A stretch of DNA of 64,000 nt, from NCBI RefSeq assembly GCF_945859685.1, contig NC_079148.1, positions 124,577,621-124,641,620 of the forward strand, given 5' to 3'. The notes beneath the pieces were generated by a model, which worked only from the letters and a program-made list of their open reading frames with translations, was not told where the DNA came from and ran no database searches. A program made the translations under genes and the position numbers. The number at the start of each line of letters is the position of its first letter. The first letter of the stretch is position 1. This document shows, in pieces, positions 11,401 to 21,573 of this stretch. The stretch comes from Eupeodes corollae (taxonomy: Eukaryota; Arthropoda; Insecta; Diptera; Syrphidae).

Positions 11401-13837
11401 AATACCAAAGGCAGATCAGGAAACAAATGTGTCATTGACATTCGAAGCTTTGGATCATACCAAAACCCTTGGAATCAGTTGGTTCCCATCTACCGATTCA
11501 TTTTCATTTAAAAAAATCTCTATAGATAAAGTCGTTTCAAAAAGAACGATACTTTCAACAATTGCTCGTCTTTTTGATCCACTTGGATGGATAGCACCCT
11601 GTATCGTTAAAGCGAAAATCATTATGCAGCAATTGTGGTTGAAAGGCCTTTCGTGGGACGAAAACATTCCTGTGGAACTACTTCAAGAATGGCTCTCCTT
11701 TCAAGAAGAGTTGGATATCTTAGAAGATATCCGTATTCCGAGATGGGTAAACATAGAGAATGGCACCCAACAGGTCGAACTCCATGGATTCTGTGACGCA
11801 TCTACCAAGGCATATGGAGCCGTGGTATATCTTCGAGTTTTAGATAACAAGAATTGCATTCACACCCATTTACTCATAGCCAAAACTAAAGTCGCTCCAG
11901 TCAGTACAGTCTCTTTGCCAAGATTGGAACTTTGCGGAGCAGTGATGTTGGCAAAATTACTCAACTATACTAAATCAGTCCTTCCGTTCAAGAATATATC
12001 AGTCTTTGCGTGGACTGATTCCACAATCACCCTTTGTTGGATCTCTGGATTGCCTTCAAAATGGAAAACATTTATTGCCAATCGAGTTACCGAAATTCAA
12101 AGGCTGACAAATGTTAGCATGTGGAAACACATTCCAACTAAGTTGAACCCAGCGGATCTTGCATCCCGTGGTGTTCTTCCATCCAAGCTAAGAAATAATA
12201 ATGTTTGGTGGAAAGGACCACCCTTTCTTCAGGAGATGTGGAAATTCTCCATACCAGAACAACCCACCCAATGTGAAATAAATGAAGAAAAACGAGAAAT
12301 AAAAACTCATTTAGCAATACAAAATACCGATGGAATTTTAGATGTGCTTTGTAAACAATCCAAACTAACAAAAGCCTTAAGAATTATAGCCAATGTTCAT
12401 AGATTTATCTATAATAGTAGAAAAAAAGAAACACATCGAAGAAAATCGGTTCTGACACCCTTAGAACTCGATATTTCCATGCGAACAGCTATCAGAAGTG
12501 TTCAAAAACTTATGTTTCATGATGTCATAAATGAACTACAGAAAACCAAAAGAACCAAACTTAACAAATCTCTGAATCTTTTTATTGATGGATGTGGAAT
12601 ATTAAGAATCGGAGGTAGACTTCAAAATGCCACCCTAACATATGATCAAAAGCATCCAATTGTGTTGAAGCCAGATCATAATTTCTCCAGATTAATAATT
12701 GAAGATGCCCATGAGAAAACTCTACATGGTGGTATTCACCAAGTGATTGCACACATTCGAAATCGTTTTTGGATCTTCAACATGAAGAGAACGGTCAAAA
12801 AGTACATTAATAAATGTTTCACCTGTTTTAAGAATGCACCTAAGCCATTGCAACAACTGATGGGAAGCCTTCCAGCACCAAGAGTAAATGTTTCAAGACC
12901 ATTTACACACACTGGTGTCGACTACGCCGGACCTATAGAAGTAAAGGCCTGGAAAGGACGAGGTGCTAAAAAATTCAAAGGCTATTTCGCCATTTTTATT
13001 TGTCTTTCAACAAAGGCAATTCATCTTGAAGCGGTCACAGATCTAACGACACAAGCCTTTATTGCCGCGTTCCGAAGATTTACATCTCGCAGAGGCATAT
13101 GTGCAAACATATATAGTGACTGTGGGACCAACTTTAAAGGTGCTAATGGGGAACTCCAAAAAATGCTAAATGCTGCTAAACTTAACTATACTGATATTGC
13201 TAACTCATTGAGTGCATTGGGTACCAATTGGAATTTCATTCCTCCCGCTTCTCCTCACTTTGGAGGCTTATGGGAAGCAGGAGTGAAATCTGTTAAATAC
13301 CATTTGCGTCGCGTTGCCCGAAACCAAGCTCTGACGTTCGAGGAGCTCAGTACGCTTCTAGCGCAAATAGAAGCTTGCCTTAACTCGAGACCTCTATGTC
13401 CGGTTACAGACAGCTTGGAAGATTTCAATGCTTTAACACCAGCTCATTTTTTAATTGGCACATCAGCTCATATAGTTCCCGAAGCAGACCTAGCAGTAGA
13501 AAGGATTGGATACCTGGATAGATGGAAACGTCTACAAGCCTCACTACAGACCTTCTGGAAGGAATGGAGCGGAGAATACCTCACAAGGCTTCAAAATAGA
13601 CCTAAGTGGCTAAAAATCAAGGACCAACCCAAAATTGGAGATTTAGTTTTGGTACGAGATGAAAGATTTCCACCTTCGAAATGGCCCATGGCGAGAATAG
13701 TGGAAACCTACCCAGGACAAGATAATCTCATCCGTGTTGTCAAAGTGCGAACACAAAACAATGAATTTAAGAGGCCTATCACAAAGATATGTCCACTTCC
13801 ATCAAACAAAGCTCATCACGAAAACGAAACAATTTAA
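8408..13837 (+). CDS. BEL/Pao gag-pol polyprotein, intact, 1809 aa
   Basis: One continuous frame encodes everything the element needs to package and copy its RNA and insert the cDNA. Approximate order: coiled gag N-terminus; gag domain of the DUF1759 type around residues 125-290 (IHPPTFTGEYQNW); cysteine knuckles around 328-395 (CKVCHKGVH, CFNCLAYSH, CHFCHKKH); an Asn/Gln-rich linker to about 510; aspartic protease near 541 (LIDPGSQATF); reverse transcriptase with YIDD at about 953; RNase H near 1130 (GFCDAST); integrase zinc region near 1436; integrase core with Asp at about 1504, Asp at 1571 and Glu at 1623; and a DUF5641-type C-terminus ending near LPSNKAHHENETI. Gag and pol are fused without a stop or frameshift, as is usual for BEL/Pao. 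The ATG at 8408 lies after the AT-rich leader. Confidence 0.95.
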   Translation: MNAVKILKNICAQISKDYENFKKTVSATRRTKNYVSTRLETLGNNWQTIVQQHQIAVCSDENIAPIEELFNEAGETYTIYKSVLLDELDKFAAAEAAAKAKDSPAPTLVQKSTNDKPHDVRLPKIHPPTFTGEYQNWRSFHDQFVSLVHNNTSLTKIEKLHYLKSSCKEGAGILLEHISVDDASYDKAWELLTTRYDFKRILVNNELKLFYELSVVKEENAKGIRELLDNSTKILHALKNLQLPVHHWDAIIIFLLLKKLPATVQSKWETTLGTKKEIPTFKEFSDFLETRFRTLEMMDQQYQTNTTSTQKKQTKNVFHLNTEATENFTCKVCHKGVHSLRTCSKFLKMDVSARQRVVRQFGNCFNCLAYSHRTNLCPSNKSCHFCHKKHNSLLHFSNNFNNTNQQQYSQSNNFPNAFNQQSSSQGNHNQFQHNTNNNNTFSNNPRAQLQTNSYTPTQQNNNRNTFAHTNINTQNPNSSQTHHVTTEFNPNVQNVHPYDIPPSTSSNCFHLNESKISQILLATAIIKVKSAQGDFVQLRALIDPGSQATFITESAAQLLGLKKIPTSFDVSVLGQNKGSSCKHFVNLNLSSNYSDFVTSTRGYIYKTLTGLLPNEEVFANRWKHLQGLKLADPSFNRPGNIDILLGNDIYCEILLDEVIRNEEQVAPIAQKTRFGWIVLGKVPLEKPFSLQVYTQLVDIDTQMRAFWEMEETPYEKAVDEEDVECEKHFLQNTKRVPGGRFEVSLPFKELHRPRLMSTKQKALMMFYKQEQKLLNNPTLHKEYNDCLKEYLTLNQMEEVDINIDNKLNSPFHYVVPHHAVMKETSTTTKLRVVFNAAYQTADGSSLNDHLMTGPKTQTDILAIVLRWRTHKITFVSDIEKMYRQILVHPEDAYYQLLFWRENPSMPIKLYKVKVLMFGTAPAPYLANRTLKKLASDEEVTYPLAAQMIREDMYIDDLVSGADSVEVAKEKYHQISKLLSSAGFHLRKWMSNNEEFLASIPKADQETNVSLTFEALDHTKTLGISWFPSTDSFSFKKISIDKVVSKRTILSTIARLFDPLGWIAPCIVKAKIIMQQLWLKGLSWDENIPVELLQEWLSFQEELDILEDIRIPRWVNIENGTQQVELHGFCDASTKAYGAVVYLRVLDNKNCIHTHLLIAKTKVAPVSTVSLPRLELCGAVMLAKLLNYTKSVLPFKNISVFAWTDSTITLCWISGLPSKWKTFIANRVTEIQRLTNVSMWKHIPTKLNPADLASRGVLPSKLRNNNVWWKGPPFLQEMWKFSIPEQPTQCEINEEKREIKTHLAIQNTDGILDVLCKQSKLTKALRIIANVHRFIYNSRKKETHRRKSVLTPLELDISMRTAIRSVQKLMFHDVINELQKTKRTKLNKSLNLFIDGCGILRIGGRLQNATLTYDQKHPIVLKPDHNFSRLIIEDAHEKTLHGGIHQVIAHIRNRFWIFNMKRTVKKYINKCFTCFKNAPKPLQQLMGSLPAPRVNVSRPFTHTGVDYAGPIEVKAWKGRGAKKFKGYFAIFICLSTKAIHLEAVTDLTTQAFIAAFRRFTSRRGICANIYSDCGTNFKGANGELQKMLNAAKLNYTDIANSLSALGTNWNFIPPASPHFGGLWEAGVKSVKYHLRRVARNQALTFEELSTLLAQIEACLNSRPLCPVTDSLEDFNALTPAHFLIGTSAHIVPEADLAVERIGYLDRWKRLQASLQTFWKEWSGEYLTRLQNRPKWLKIKDQPKIGDLVLVRDERFPPSKWPMARIVETYPGQDNLIRVVKVRTQNNEFKRPITKICPLPSNKAHHENETI

Positions 13838-15683
13838 AAACAAAAGGAATCGTATTGAAACTTATACACAAAATGAAAAGGAAAATTGAAATTAAGAAAA
13901 TGAATTCTAAAGCCCCTAAGAAAATATGAAACCAATTCACAAAAACAAAAATGAAATAAAAAATCAATGAAACTCTAAACATAATATGAAGAATGGAAAA
14001 TCAACCCACTCAAATAAGAAAAACTAATAATCAAATATGAGCAAAATAAAACTAACCCTAACTTACTCAAATATAAATATGAATTAAAATCCACTCTGAA
14101 TTAAAACCCACTCAAATATAATTAAAACTGAATTAAAATCCATTCTTAATTACAAACACACTCAAATATAAATAAAACTGAATGAAAATCTATTCAATAA
14201 AACGAATTTTCAAATTCTCATTCATTGAATATTTGAAATCTCACTCAGAAATCTCAAAACTAACCATTCATACAGTCCACTAGAACTCAACACATTTACA
14301 CAAAAACCCAACACATTTATGCTAAAATTCAACACAGTAATACAGTAACACATTCATATACTAAATTCAATCATATAAAACCTAAATTAGCTTACATGCT
14401 AAAACCCAAACTTAAGAAAATTGAATTTATCAACACAAAACATAAAAGAATTATAAATAAAAAAAAAAAGCGAAAACCTTAAATTAATTAAGAAATTTAA
14501 AATAAAATATAAAATATAAAATTATAAAATTAATAATTTTAAATAAAATACTTTCAATAAATTAAAAAAAAAAAAAACTCACACACGCTGAAATAAAAAA
14601 TTCATCACATTCAAACTAATAAAATATACAAAAGGCAAATCAATAAAATTGAAATTAAAATCAAATACATAAGTAAAACTATAGAATAAAATTATGAAAT
14701 ATATTATCTTACCATATCTCTTGAATACCATATCTTACAGAAATTTCCCAAAATTCCAAACACAAGATTATCGTGCGGCACTCAAAACCAATAAACAAAC
14801 CTAAAGGAGAAACCAAATAATTAATAAAACATATAACACAAATATTTTACCAACTCACCCATCGCATCTCACCTGAAATCACAATAACAACATAACAACA
14901 TAATAATAACATGCAAAATAGTATAAAACTTAAGTTAATACCTCCCATGCATTCACATTTAACTAAACATAATATTAATAACACCCGTATTAATTATAAT
15001 ATCAATAAAATAATAAAATTATAAATTAAATCAAAACAAAAATAAATTACAAAAAAAACACCGAAACCAATAACGGACCTTTAGAATTTTAAACGAAAAC
15101 ATTTAACATATATATATAACATAAATTGGCCTGAAAAGAAAACAAACAAAATTAATGCACCAACCACTATACAAAAACAACAATTTACCAAAATAATTCA
15201 CAGCCATGGCTGTCGGCAAGCTTCAGCTTCTAAGCCACCAAATTCAAGGTCAAGTCATCTAAAAATAATTTAAAGAAAAAAGGTTATGTTATGTGTATGC
15301 TTGTAGAGTAAAAAACTGTTTTATGTAATTTACAATACTCACTCTTTAAAATAAATCCAGTTGGTTTTAGTTTTATAAATAATTAAAAATTAATACGAAA
15401 CACAGTTAAAACAAATATTTAAAATTTACCGCGGAGAAAAACAATACAAGATCAACACGACAAATAAAAATAAGTGACATATAATTATTAATACGAGATG
15501 ACAAATATATTTCGAGTATCGAAATGTAATAGAATAATCATAAACCACAACCTGGGCCTATATCCCATGTCATCAAACATAATTACTACAACTATTTAAA
15601 TCATTTAAAATTTGTATTAATAATATTTTGTATTACTTTCATGTACATTAAATGATAGAAGCTGTGTTCGTTTACGCTGTGCA
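13838..15683 (+). other. Long A-rich 3' spacer of BEL element
   Basis: About 1.85 kb between the end of gag-pol and the polypurine tract, strongly A-rich on the plus strand with no long frame on either strand. An env-like third gene is not present. It includes three imperfect copies of a 45-50-bp unit at about 14065-14208. Confidence 0.8.
14065..14208 (+). repeat. Imperfect 45-50-bp tandem units in BEL 3' spacer
   Basis: Three units start at about 14065, 14110 and 14160. Each opens with ACTCAAATATAA and contains GAATTAAAATCCA or a close variant. Confidence 0.65.
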
Positions 15684-15697
15684 CTGGGGGGGGAGAA
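15684..15697 (+). other. BEL polypurine tract
   Basis: A run of G residues followed by GAGAA directly before the right LTR, the position of the plus-strand primer in reverse transcription. Confidence 0.8.
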
Positions 15698-15960
15698 TGT
15701 TGGATGCTGCCGCCAAGACTAGCTCAGAACGCTACCCGATGTCGTCTTTCGTTGAATATTTTATGTAATTGAATTGTTTGTATATGTGTTATAAAAATTG
15801 TTAAGAATTTGAAGGTGACAAAAGGTCACAAATAAAAGAAGACTTACTTCTATTTATAACGTTGAACAAGGGTGTTTCATTTTGTATCCATTTTTCATTA
15901 TTTTCCATTTTAAAATTATAATTCAAAATTAAACTTACCTTTTCGATTTAACTCAAAACA
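15698..15960 (+). repeat. BEL 3' LTR
   Basis: 263 bp, no difference seen by eye from 7691-7953, and followed by ATCTC at 15961-15965. AATAAA occurs within it and could serve as a polyadenylation signal. Confidence 0.95.
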
Positions 15961-17153
15961 ATCTCACTGAACAGTGGAGCAGATCTTTACATAGTTTTGG
16001 AGAAAGTAAGATTATTTCACTTGATATTTCAAAAGCATTTGATAGGGTTTGACATCAGGCTCTCGTATCGAAAATGCGTGCTTTTGGTTTTCATAAATCC
16101 CTGCTGCATTGGATTAGTAATTACCTTTCGGATCGTTCAATACAAGTTGTATTGGATGGATTCAAGTCTAAAAACCACAAAATAAATGCTGGTGTGCCCC
16201 AGGGCACACAACACTCTTTCTTATTTTTATTGATGATCTCCTGTCTGCAACATTTAATCCAATACATTGTTTCAGTGACGATAGTACTCTTAGATTTTCA
16301 TATTCGTTTTCAGATTCAAACCCCTCTTCTTCGGATGTGAAACTGCAACGACCTAATTCCGACCTAAACAGCATGGTTCAATAGGGATTAAAAAGCCGCG
16401 TGGAATTTAATGATTCGAAAACCCAATGCTGTCTTGTATCGTTAAATCGAAATATAACCCCATTGCCATTATCCATGGATGGCACTTGCATCAATGAGAC
16501 TGAACACCTCGATATTCTCGGTATGTGTGTCACCAACCACCTCTTGTGGAATGATCACATACGCGATGTCACCAAAAATACCGCAAGGTGTTTGGGTTTC
16601 CTTAGGCGATACAAGAAATATTTCACCACTTCTGATCTGCCTGTTATCTACAAGACTTAAAGCTTAAGTACAACTCCCATCTCTGGGCTGGTGCTCCTGC
16701 AACTTACTTAAGCCTCTTGGATAGTATTGAACTTATAGAATTTAAATTGATAGTTGATAATATCATCATAAGTTCATTTACTTCGCTTGAACATAGTTGT
16801 CTTTCCCTTTTTTACCGTTATTTAAACGGCTTATGCTCTAGTGAAATAGCCAGTTGCATTCCTCCCCTTAAACAGTTCAACCGTAATACTCGCGCTTTAG
16901 GAATGCTCATCAGTATACCCTTGAGCCCAACTTCGGCCGTACTGTGAAATACAGAGATTCGTTTTTTAGCCGTACTACGCGAATGTGGAATGACTTACCA
17001 CACTCTGTCTTTCCTATTTATTGCAATATTCAGGAATTCAAAACCAATGTGTACCGACATATCGTTTTAAACCCTCTCTCCTCTTTCTAGTGCTCATACT
17101 GTGCCTCTGCATAATCCCCTTGAATGTGTGCTTATTATTATAAAAAAAAAGAT
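15961..17153 (+). pseudogene. Jockey-like LINE relic, part 3 (palm to 3' end)
   Basis: Resumes the LINE after the BEL element. Visible in shifting frames are SLDISKAFDRV, then FHKSLLHWISNYLSDRSIQ, then INAGVPQG, and FSDD at 16271-16282, which corresponds to the YADD/FADD catalytic box of reverse transcriptase. Next come LGMCVTNHLLWNDHIRDV and a C-terminal block with FFSRTTRMWNDLPHSVFP near 16960-17010. The coding part ends near 17090. A short 3' UTR closes with ATTATTATAAAAAAAAA at about 17135-17150, a degenerate A-rich tail. Stops and frameshifts make it non-functional. Confidence 0.8.
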
Positions 17154-19292
17154 GCAGTTTTCTTAAAAACAAGGACATATTTAAAAAAATTTGAAAATCT
17201 TACACTTTTGCACAGTTGCACCAGTGTGGTTTTCCAAAAAGGGAGTTCCAATCATACTGCTAGCCAAAAATGGGTTAATATCAAATGCGACAAGTCTGCT
17301 TAGTAATCAAGCTTTAGAGTTGAAAACTGCCCTCTTCACCGATGATGAGAATCTGGATCATTTGGATCACGCTAATAGCTTAGCTTTTATGCAAAAAATA
17401 TCGAAGGGGAATTGAAAAATCTGAATTTTTATCAGTTTTACGGGCTATGGCAATATTCTCAGTTGTTCTTAAGCGACGCACACTGATTCAGTTCTTGGCT
17501 TGTTCCAATAGCTCAAATTCTTTATTAGTTTTATTATGGCCGGCCGGGAATGTGAAGGTGAATTTAACAATTTGAATGCTGTTAAGCGTGTGTTGTTTAG
17601 TTTAGTTTCTTAAATGTGTAAATATCAAATCAGTTGCTTAAATATCGGGATATTCAAAATGAAATATCGTATAGGAAAACCCTTTATTTTCGCCGAAAAA
17701 TGTGAACTTAAATTATCTTCAGATTTTGCTTCTTTTACCTCCAAAATGAGGAAAATAAAAGATGTTCTTAAGTTACCCAAACTTTCATGGGGTTAGTTCA
17801 AAAAAGAAATTATTTTTCACTTGAAAACAAAAATATTCAAAAAACTGTAAGAATTTATACAAACAATCTAAGTGGCATGAAAATACAATATAAAACTCGT
17901 TAAATGTGTAAAATAAAAAGAAAACATAGCACTTCGCCACTTGTGTGCGTTGAGCTATCGAAAATGAATCATTCATTGTCGAATTTACTCGATAGCGAAT
18001 ATATTCATCCTGCGAAGGGTATGAGGTTATAGTAATATCGAGAATTCCTTATGCCATATCGTCAGCGCATTATCTCTATGAAAAAGAGCATAAGCTACAT
18101 CAGCTCAGCTCATCGGCATCAGGAGGAGAGAGTTTCCTGTTTCTAAATCACATTAATAGTCGTTTAGAGCACGTGAGACGCGAACGCGAACCATTTTCAT
18201 TTTCATTTGATTTTCTTTTTCGTTTATGTTCAGCAGCCATTTCTTCAAAAGACGTTCATCACTTTTATTTGTGCCAAGAGGAGAGCATTACAGGAATCCT
18301 TTTCAAAAAAAATAAAAATGAAAATAAATACAAAAAAAAAGTAAAACGGGATACCCATAAATCTTGGAAGGATAAAGCCTCTGTTGTATGGCCTATGCCA
18401 TGAAGTGTGCCAATGCAAAACTCATAGCGCCCAAACCTTTTCAACAGTAGCGGGGTGATGGCCCGATGGGCGGTGGAAGTGGGAATCGCGGCTATGACTT
18501 CAACGACGACACGACGAAGACGATAGGATAGGAACACCATTTCGATACTTCGCTAAGTTATTTTCAATCTTTTAGATAGATGCCAAAAAAAATGTATAAA
18601 TTCGTTTTTTTTTTTTGTGTTGATGTTTGTGTGCCAATTGCAGATTAATGACTCCTCTGTACCTTACCTACACACAGATATGCAGTATACACCTACCTAG
18701 GTTTCAGATGAAGGTTTATGGAAGGGGTGACTACAGGTGTCAAGATGTTTTAAGGCGATTAGATAAGAATTATGGTAGGTATGCGGAGGAGTAGGTATAT
18801 AAGTATTTCCGTAGTCATCAGATTTGCGTTTTTGTCGAAAGAAAAAATAAAAAATATTCTCAAAAAACTTTGGTACATTAACGCAAATGGCATTTTTATT
18901 GCCCATAAAAAGTGATCCGCATTTTTTGTTTTTTTTCTTATATATTTATTTATATTTTTTTTATTTACGTTAGGTACAAATATAGAAAGGTAAAGGCAAG
19001 GCAGGGCCTAGGTAGGTAGGTACCTATGCATATATTTTTGATTAACGTTCGAGTTCTTTGAGAGTTTGTATATCATGGATTGTTGTAATCCGTTAATGGT
19101 AATGTTAGAACAACTGTAAATTAGGATTTTTCACGCATTATCCTGCTGTTTCTTAATAGCTTTTCGCACTTGAACAGGGTCGATTTAATTCAAAAAAAGT
19201 TGCATATTGACGAAAATCTCGATAAAATGTTTATGTTTACTCCCATTGTATTGAAATTATGTTGATGTTTTTCTTGCAATATTGTGTAGGGG
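17154..19292. other. Non-coding region with one unassigned open stretch
   Basis: A 74-codon frame at 17191-17415 and an overlapping open stretch at about 17400-17560 have fairly balanced codons, but I recognise neither and neither has a clear start or splice context. The rest is AT-rich with CATTTT/TTTTC and poly-A/T runs and looks like host non-coding DNA. Confidence 0.4.
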
Positions 19293-19296
19293 TATA
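19293..19296. repeat. Errantivirus target-site duplication, left (TATA)
   Basis: TATA lies immediately before the left LTR and again immediately after the right LTR at 27351-27354. A 4-bp TA-rich duplication is typical of gypsy-type insertions. Confidence 0.85.
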
Positions 19297-19664
19297 AGTT
19301 AACACCTCGCGCCAACACGCGCGACTATGATTTGCCAATTCAGCATAACAGCATATTCTCATAAGTTCCCACGATTGGTGGGTATCATATTCTGGACAAC
19401 GGTGCATTGAGGTGAATGCACCGACACTACGAGTATCAAGGTCGCTGACGCAGCAATCATCGATGCACGCCGTTAGGTGTTATTTTAGGGAATTAGTTTT
19501 AAGTTAATCAGTTCAATTGTGAGCCCGGACCTGATTAGTCGTTAAATAAATATATTGTCAAATTTAATAACCGTTTATTTATTCCGTAAGTCGAACCGTT
19601 GGGCCAGCCCCTCAGGGGTTGGCGTTCGCTTTTTTTCATATACGAATCCGCGATTCGTTAATTG
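19297..19664 (+). repeat. Errantivirus 5' LTR
   Basis: 368 bp, matching 26983-27350. It contains three strong hairpins: 19400-19423 (CGGTGCATT paired with AATGCACCG), about 19601-19622 (GCCAGCCCC with GGGGTTGGC, one G-T pair) and 19642-19658 (ACGAATC with GATTCGT). AATAAATATA at about 19546 is a likely polyadenylation region. Confidence 0.95.
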
Positions 19665-19680
19665 GCGCCCGAGCAGGGAC
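19663..19680 (+). other. Errantivirus primer-binding site, tRNA-Lys type
   Basis: TGGCGCCCGAGCAGGGAC abuts the LTR end and overlaps its last two bases. From memory it differs by one base from the classic tRNA-Lys-complementary site, and gypsy relatives are known to use tRNA-Lys. Confidence 0.75.
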
Positions 19681-20391
19681 CGCGTTGCAAAACTGTATCC
19701 TTTTCGCCTGTAGATCCTAGTTCATTACCAATACGCTCTATTTGAGTGAACGTCACTGTTAACATGGGAACACAGTTGACCATTTTGGATAATAACTAAA
19801 CTTTTCGCATAAACATGGGAACATGCGAATATCTGTTAAGGCTAAAGGATACGACGGTGATGGTGATCGTTCCATTAGTAGGCTGCTTGCGGCTAAACGG
19901 GATTCAAACGACACCTCCCACGCAACACGGTTCCTTGGAAACCCTATTCCGTCGGTTAAGGGGAGTACTAAATCTAAACCCTTTTTTTTTCAGGAAAAAA
20001 TATTTCAACAAAAAATATATATCTTTTAAAAGACTAAAGACTAAAGCGAGGAAGTTATGATAATTGTGTGAGTGGGAAAAAAGAGCCCATAATTTATCTA
20101 TATTCTATAGAAAAAGTGATCCTTGAAGCATTAAGCTATTCAAAGAAAAGATATATATATATTATTCCTAATTTGAAAAAAATAATCATATTTAATTTAT
20201 TAATTGTTATTAATTGTGCAAGTGTGAGTGTGTGCAGTTATTTGATATAAAAGGAAAAAGAAGTTTAATAAGGTGAAAAATAATCTTTCATAATCTGTGC
20301 CTAGTGTCTGTTAAGGTAAGCCTACATTTTACATTTTTTTTTATTCTTATTTTATTTTTTGAGAGAGATTTTTAAAATAAAAACATAAACT
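19681..20391 (+). other. Errantivirus leader with candidate splice donor
   Basis: AT-rich leader between primer site and gag. AAG/GTAAGC at 20313-20321 (GT at 20316) is a good splice-donor match and could feed the subgenomic env message. Short upstream frames starting at ATGs near 19815-19823 are probably incidental. Confidence 0.55.
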
Positions 20392-21573
20392 ATGGATCAA
20401 GTCGCCCAACAAATCGTTGAATTGAGTGGGGCAGTCAGTAGCTTGATTTCCCAATTGAAAAGCTTTGAGAGGAGAATCGAAGCTGTCGAAGGAAAAACAA
20501 ATTCGTCAGCCTCCTCAGCTGCACCTTCTTCGGCTGTTAGCCATTTTGAGCTTAGTCCTCCTCAAACAGAGGCTGATCTCAGGGAAATAAGTAAGCTACC
20601 TGACTGCGTTAAAGAACTTCAGGTCTTTAATGGAAATCCTACTCAATATGTATCATGGATACATACTGTAGAGGGAATCCTTAAAGACTATGAAATAGTT
20701 AAATCAAAACCGCTTTACCGTGCGATTTTACAACACATTCGGGGTAAAATCAGAGGTCCGGCTGACGCCGCTCTGGTTAGTTACAATATCTTTGATGGTG
20801 ACTGGAGTGAGATGAAGACTTGCTTATCTCTACATTATGCAGATAAGCGAGACCTTCGAACTCTGGAGCACCAGCTCAACCAGCTTGCTCAAAAGGGCAG
20901 CAAGCTGGATGAATTCTATGCGGCTGTTAACCATCAATTATCGTTGATGGTTAACAAAATAAAAACGGAGTCGCATAGTGAGGAAACCGTAAGGGCTTTG
21001 GTAGAAACCTACCGGAATAGGGCTCTGGATGTGTTCGTGCGTGGCCTCAATGGTGATATCTCACGAATGTTGATGATTCAACGGCCACGGACACTCCCAG
21101 AAGCTTACTCTGCCTGCCTGGAAATACAGAACGTCAACTATCGGAGTAGTTCTGTACACTCCTCTTCCTTCTCTAACACCATCACGTCTCCTATGAATCA
21201 ACATTTTGGTAATAGAGACGTGAGACCCAATATTCCTCCGAGAAGGCCCCAACAAAATTCAATAGGGAAGCATAACAGGTTTGCCTGGAATGCTCCTCAG
21301 GAAAATGTTCCTGCACCGAAGCCTTCGGAGAAGATGGATGTTGATCGAAGCATCCAGAGCAAACAAGTGAACTATGCAAATCGATCAAAGTTCCAGGGCA
21401 ACCCCTTTAAACGTAGAGCAGCCTCTGATAACTTCCCTAACAAGCAGCAACGCTTGTACAACATCGAAGCGGAAGACGAAGTGGATTTAGAAAGCTACTC
21501 CGCATCTGCGGAGGAAGCTACTTGTGACGAGATAAATTTTATGTCAGGGGGCCATCTAGCGTACCATACATAG
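20392..21573 (+). CDS. gag: Errantivirus gag, 393 aa
   Basis: Structural protein of the virus-like particle. The frame opens with MDQVAQQIVELSGAV and a short heptad-like region (about residues 1-40), then a central domain with LQVFNGNPTQYVSWIH and a long helical capsid-like part. The C-terminus is Pro/Asn/Arg-rich. No CCHC zinc knuckle is visible, which fits errantiviruses as a group. It ends at TAG 21571-21573 while the pol frame runs one base back and overlaps it. The size is normal for the group and there is no internal damage. Confidence 0.9.
   Translation: MDQVAQQIVELSGAVSSLISQLKSFERRIEAVEGKTNSSASSAAPSSAVSHFELSPPQTEADLREISKLPDCVKELQVFNGNPTQYVSWIHTVEGILKDYEIVKSKPLYRAILQHIRGKIRGPADAALVSYNIFDGDWSEMKTCLSLHYADKRDLRTLEHQLNQLAQKGSKLDEFYAAVNHQLSLMVNKIKTESHSEETVRALVETYRNRALDVFVRGLNGDISRMLMIQRPRTLPEAYSACLEIQNVNYRSSSVHSSSFSNTITSPMNQHFGNRDVRPNIPPRRPQQNSIGKHNRFAWNAPQENVPAPKPSEKMDVDRSIQSKQVNYANRSKFQGNPFKRRAASDNFPNKQQRLYNIEAEDEVDLESYSASAEEATCDEINFMSGGHLAYHT
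21534..21540 (+). promoter_or_regulatory. Candidate -1 ribosomal frameshift site
   Basis: A AAT TTT, phased to the gag frame, lets the ribosome slip back one base into the pol frame. That frame is then open through the gag stop into the protease. The X XXY YYZ pattern is satisfied. No stable downstream pseudoknot was worked out. Confidence 0.5.

Larger units (their letters stand above)
7691..15960 (+). mobile_element. Complete BEL/Pao LTR retrotransposon
   Basis: An 8270-bp element with two 263-bp LTRs (TG...CA), a primer-binding-type sequence, a leader containing a triplet repeat, one uninterrupted gag-pol frame, a long A-rich 3' spacer, a G-rich polypurine tract and a 5-bp target duplication. 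The two LTRs show no difference by eye, which points to a recent insertion. It sits inside the Jockey-like LINE. With an intact frame it may still be active. That is an inference. Confidence 0.95.

Noticed and set aside
15181..15240. Possible coding exon or env start in the BEL 3' spacer
   Set aside because: The GC content rises briefly but the frames are short and no motif is visible.
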